Assembly: GCA_023700255.1 (NCBI GenBank) | Contig: JAJPRD010000009.1 | Span: 1-47,072 of the forward strand | Origin: Candidatus Thalassarchaeaceae archaeon | Lineage (GTDB): Archaea; Thermoplasmatota; Poseidoniia; Poseidoniales; Thalassarchaeaceae | Reading direction: 5' to 3' | DNA length: 47,072 bases | Shown here: positions 44,345 to 47,072 of the stretch, piece by piece | How the letters are laid out: each line of letters begins with the position of its first letter | Numbering within the stretch: the first letter of the stretch is position 1 | Made by a program: the position numbers and the translations under genes | Notes under the pieces: generated by a model | Database searches by the model: none | Told to the model about the DNA's origin: nothing | Seen by the model: only the letters and a program-made list of their open reading frames with translations

Positions 44345-44935
44345 TTATTCCATTGCTTCATCGATCTTAGTGCCAAGCATTGCACCAACACCAATTAGAG
44401 CGCCATCTACTATCCAAGTACTTGCCGCGTTTGCAATGTTACCAGCATCACCCAATAGGCAAGATGCCATATCGTGTGCTCCTCCGACACCCATACCTAG
44501 GGAACCAGCAGCCATAACTACTACAAGAGCAGTCATCCAAGCATCACATCGGCTATGAACTGCACCAACAACTGCACCAGCAGCTACCATAGGGATCATA
44601 ACCCATGCATCTGGTGACACCATGTCTCCAGCAGCGTAGCCAGTCTCAATATCTCCCAGTTCAGTCAACATCAAGATCGCTAGAAGTGCTCCAACGATTT
44701 GGGCAACTAAACGCATACCATTGTTCATCCAGTTATCTTGGTCAGCCAAGTCTCCAGTCATTATGGTCATCCATGTAAACATAGGCAGAATATGTGCACC
44801 AGCCATAGCAGTCATTGCTGCAGCAAGTACTAATCCAGCCATAAGGCCGTTTGACCCTATGCTCCCTAGAACTAACCAAGAGACCACAAAGGCGCCTCCA
44901 ATTTCACTCATCATTACTTTATTGTCCATTTCCAT
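44345..44935 (-). CDS. Divergent aquaporin-like (MIP fold) membrane protein with both NPA motifs replaced
   Basis: 196 aa, about six membrane helices, shorter than typical MIP channels (230-280 aa). Two half-repeats are visible. First: SEIGGAFVVSWLVLG ... AGAHILPMFTW ... GMRLVAQIVGALLA, matching MIP 'E..gTf..v', 'GaHlNPAvT' and 'yiiaQllGa', with Leu50-Pro51-Met52 in place of NPA. Second: GGAHDMASCLLGD ... TWIVDGALIGVGAML, matching 'G...NPARs.GP' and 'W.Y..gP..Ga', with Asp155-Met156-Ala157 for NPA and Ser for Arg. Pore selectivity must differ from water channels. ATG 44935 has a strong GGAGG site 8 nt upstream. Homology is by eye. Confidence 0.65.
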   Translation of the reverse strand: MEMDNKVMMSEIGGAFVVSWLVLGSIGSNGLMAGLVLAAAMTAMAGAHILPMFTWMTIMTGDLADQDNWMNNGMRLVAQIVGALLAILMLTELGDIETGYAAGDMVSPDAWVMIPMVAAGAVVGAVHSRCDAWMTALVVVMAAGSLGMGVGGAHDMASCLLGDAGNIANAASTWIVDGALIGVGAMLGTKIDEAME

Positions 44936-44940
44936 ATTTA

Positions 44941-44992
44941 TTTCCTCCTACGTTTGTAGGTGCTTGTGCGTTATTCGGAGAGTATATAATGA
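44941..44992 (-). promoter_or_regulatory. Promoter and leader of the aquaporin-like gene
   Basis: On the minus strand a TATA-like CATTATATAC (44983-44992) lies about 50 nt before the ATG at 44935, giving a leader of about 20-25 nt. The leader contains a 5-bp hairpin CCTAC-AAAC-GTAGG (44960-44947) whose 3' arm shares two bases with the GGAGG ribosome-binding site (44948-44944). Folding could affect ribosome access. Confidence 0.5.
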
Positions 44993-45127
44993 AAATGGTA
45001 TGAAAACAGCAAAATAGCACGTTTTCTTTACGTTCTTCTGTATACCGGTGTTGTAAAAAACACCTGATATACTTCTAGATACCGAGTGTATTTGACTGAA
45101 TTCGTTAATTTTCTGATAGCAATAGTC

Positions 45128-45679
45128 ATGAATGAGGTACTCCCCTCGGAGAATATGGTAGAGCAGGTTTCATTGTGTAGTGATACTCGTGATAAGCTTC
45201 TATCAGAATGTAGTGGCATTTCAGAGCTAGTAGGATGGCTGGATAAAATTGATAGACGACCAGGACTTGATGAATTAGAGATGAAACTTAGCTCTATAGA
45301 AGTAAACATTTCTGCTTTGAAATGTTGTATAGGATATGCTAAAGAAGGGTATCAACGCAATCTAATTCAAAAAAACGAGTTTTATGAATTAGTAGCGATA
45401 TGTTGGACACCAGGACAATTAACACCTATTCATGATCATGTAGGTAGTGATTGTGCTTTCAAAATTATAAATGGAGTATCTACTGAAACAACTTACGACC
45501 TTAATGAAGAGGGATTAGCGTATCAAATAGGTGTACGAGAATATCAGGCGGGAGATATATGCGCTTCTGATGAACCAGATATTCATCGGGTATCTAATAA
45601 TTCTGATAATGAATTAATAAATTTGCATGTATATTCTCCACCTCTGCATGCATATAACACGTACAAACCTGCAAATTAG
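45128..45679 (+). CDS. Cysteine dioxygenase (cupin, type I)
   Basis: 183 aa from ATG 45128 (GTG 45086 would add a hydrophobic extension). Oxidises cysteine to cysteine sulfinate with O2 at a mononuclear iron. Iron ligands: His102 and His104 in PIHDHVGSDCAFK and His153 in DIHRVSN. Cys109 (five residues after the second His) and Tyr169 (LHVYSPPL) occupy the positions of the Cys93-Tyr157 thioether cofactor of mammalian CDO. YQRNLI near residue 75 matches the substrate-carboxylate Arg region. A neighbouring aminotransferase, convergent by 6 nt, could take the product further. Aerobic enzyme, consistent with a surface-ocean organism. Confidence 0.9.
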   Translation: MNEVLPSENMVEQVSLCSDTRDKLLSECSGISELVGWLDKIDRRPGLDELEMKLSSIEVNISALKCCIGYAKEGYQRNLIQKNEFYELVAICWTPGQLTPIHDHVGSDCAFKIINGVSTETTYDLNEEGLAYQIGVREYQAGDICASDEPDIHRVSNNSDNELINLHVYSPPLHAYNTYKPAN

Positions 45680-45685
45680 TTGTTT

Positions 45686-46957
45686 TTAAGAATTAATGCC
45701 AGCATCACGCTTGTACTCATTAAGAACTTCACTGAAAAGTTGAATGTCGTCTTCAAATGTCTCTGGCAGTAAGGGACCGAATGAAAATCGGAAAAATCTT
45801 GCATATGGTGTCACATAATTCGGATCTTTGGAATGCGGTCGAGCCATATCACAATCTGAAGCACATAGTATTGCAGCACCTCTTTTGAAGAGCCGCTTGT
45901 TAAGTTCAGAACTTTCCATTCCTTCTGGTAATTCAAGCCAATGATAGAATCCCCCATTGCCGGTATAAACTCCTAGACCCATATCTTCGAATGCTTTCCC
46001 ATATCTCTTTCGTTGCCAATTGTAATGTTCTTCGATCGCTTTTCTAGCCTTCTTGACTCGATCAGGTTTGAGTAATTTGACCGCATAGAGTTGCGATGGA
46101 TGGCTCACACCTCCCATTCCGAAACTAGAATAATTAGCTAATGTCTCAATATTTTTTTTACTAGCAATAATCCAACCAACTCGAATTCCAGGAGACTGCA
46201 GTCCTTTTGTACAAGCTCCTGCAATGAAGACATTGCTGTTATCTAAATCTTTAACAAATTGAATTCCACTTACAGACGGAGAATGAAACATTTCGTATGC
46301 TTCATCAAGAAGAATTCCATTTCTAGGTTGTTCTGCTAGTTCTATTAGTTCCCTAAGTTCCTCTCCCCAACGAGTCTGTCCAGATGGATTCTGAGGATTG
46401 GATATGATAGGCATTAGGCGAGTCTTTGCGTTAAGCCCCGTGCGATCAAAGTAGGCCGCATTATTCGGATGGAAACCATTCTCCTTGGTGAATGGGACAA
46501 TTTGGAAGTTAGTATTAGTCTGCTCCATTATATCTAGATAAGCAGGCCACTCAATACTCCCTATTCTAGCTTGGACATTATCCTTTAGGAATGCCAATAC
46601 AGAGTAGATTCCAGGCCTTCCACCAGCAAATATCATGACGTTCTCAGGAGTGATTTCAGACCCATATTGGGAATTATAGTAATCTACGATAGATTCTCTT
46701 AATTTAGGATGGCCCCATGCTTTTGGATAGAATCGATCTTCCCAAGTGACATCGATACTACTCGGCATAGATGGCCCATCGAACTTCTCTAAAGGAGTTG
46801 TTAGTGGAAACCCTTGTGACCATGGATGTGTTCCTTCAGTTCCCATGAAACTACCGAAAGAGTCTCTGAAGGCGTACATAGTCTCATAGATTCCCATGGG
46901 GGGGCAATTATCAGACAGAAAAGACTCAGTCATGTTCTCGCGAACTACTCTAAGCAA
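45686..46957 (-). CDS. Class I/II PLP-dependent aminotransferase
   Basis: 423 aa (415 if the start is ATG 46933). Fold-type I aminotransferase: YPKAWGHPKLRESIVDYY, IFAGGRPGIYSVLAFL, SNPQNPSGQTRWGEEL (the conserved NPxNPTG-like loop), LLDEAYEMF, and PLP-Lys in GACTKGLQSPGIRVGW, where the Arg of RVGW contacts the cofactor phosphate. C-terminal FRFSFGPLL carries the substrate-carboxylate Arg. The amino donor is unknown; the adjacent cysteine dioxygenase makes cysteine sulfinate a candidate. Confidence 0.9.
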   Translation of the reverse strand: MLRVVRENMTESFLSDNCPPMGIYETMYAFRDSFGSFMGTEGTHPWSQGFPLTTPLEKFDGPSMPSSIDVTWEDRFYPKAWGHPKLRESIVDYYNSQYGSEITPENVMIFAGGRPGIYSVLAFLKDNVQARIGSIEWPAYLDIMEQTNTNFQIVPFTKENGFHPNNAAYFDRTGLNAKTRLMPIISNPQNPSGQTRWGEELRELIELAEQPRNGILLDEAYEMFHSPSVSGIQFVKDLDNSNVFIAGACTKGLQSPGIRVGWIIASKKNIETLANYSSFGMGGVSHPSQLYAVKLLKPDRVKKARKAIEEHYNWQRKRYGKAFEDMGLGVYTGNGGFYHWLELPEGMESSELNKRLFKRGAAILCASDCDMARPHSKDPNYVTPYARFFRFSFGPLLPETFEDDIQLFSEVLNEYKRDAGINS

Positions 46958-47072
46958 ATTAGTTTGCCCATTGGTAAACTTCTATTGTTTTCACAAAAAA
47001 TAACAAACCTAAAGCCGAAAAAGGCCGTAAGGGTACTAAATCTACAAGAACTCGAAAAAGAGTTCCTCCTAA

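Noticed and set aside
46976-47072. Plus-strand Lys/Arg/Pro-rich reading frame running off the window end (KPKAEKGRKGTKS...).
   Set aside because: It resembles the basic start of a DNA- or RNA-binding protein, but no ATG, GTG or TTG lies in frame after the stop at 46975 and only about 30 codons are seen. Not supportable without the next sequence.

Overview
The window reads as a low-GC chromosome segment of a planktonic marine euryarchaeon, most likely Marine Group II (Candidatus Poseidoniia), with Marine Group III as the alternative. Archaeal markers are the L18e-L13-S9-RpoN gene order, MCM helicase, the archaea-specific amidotransferase subunit GatE, Pth2 and archaeal Trm1. Mixed in are genes more usual in bacteria: NAD-dependent DNA ligase, pyruvoyl-type PanD, NfuA and Liv-type ABC transport. 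The very large DxDNDG-repeat surface protein and the PKD lipoprotein also fit these marine groups. The assignment comes from gene content only; no 16S gene is present.

Layout. 1-3.2 kb: minus-strand cobalamin adenosyltransferase and LysE exporter, two unknown proteins, a divergent RlmH-like methyltransferase and PanD. 3.4-11.3 kb: one giant membrane-anchored, calcium-repeat protein. 11.5-13.0 kb: ribosomal/RNA polymerase operon, followed by tRNA-Pro. 13.2-18.2 kb: DNA maintenance (LigA, a RecB-family nuclease with a probable Fe-S cluster, a DnaQ-type exonuclease) plus a PAC2 proteasome-chaperone-like protein. 18.3-22.8 kb: PKD lipoprotein, small unknown gene, tRNA-Arg, MFS exporter, hotdog thioesterase, pentapeptide-repeat protein and its partner. 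22.9-27.7 kb: second PAC2 protein, NfuA, MoaA, Trm1, PurM. 27.9-36.5 kb: an ABC importer built from fused parts: a binding protein joining a rearranged SBP_bac_3 module to two LIV-type domains, a LivH-LivM single-chain permease, LivG and LivF. 36.5-38.0 kb: esterase and PPC/DUF296 protein. 38.1-44.2 kb: MCM, GatE, a DUF4430 protein, an ECF S-component-like membrane protein and Pth2. 44.3-47.0 kb: an aquaporin-like protein with both NPA motifs replaced, cysteine dioxygenase and a class I aminotransferase.

How the genes fit together. The Liv-type system probably imports amino acids or other small amino compounds. DUF4430 plus ECF-S suggests vitamin uptake, perhaps cobalamin, which would match the adenosyltransferase at the left end. 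Cysteine dioxygenase and the aminotransferase could form a cysteine-sulfinate catabolic pair. An ORB-like motif lies just upstream of mcm.

No stretch longer than 300 bases lacks a gene. The largest gaps are 27749-27943, 44936-45127 and 37955-38136. I saw no insertion sequence, integrase, CRISPR array or prophage gene.
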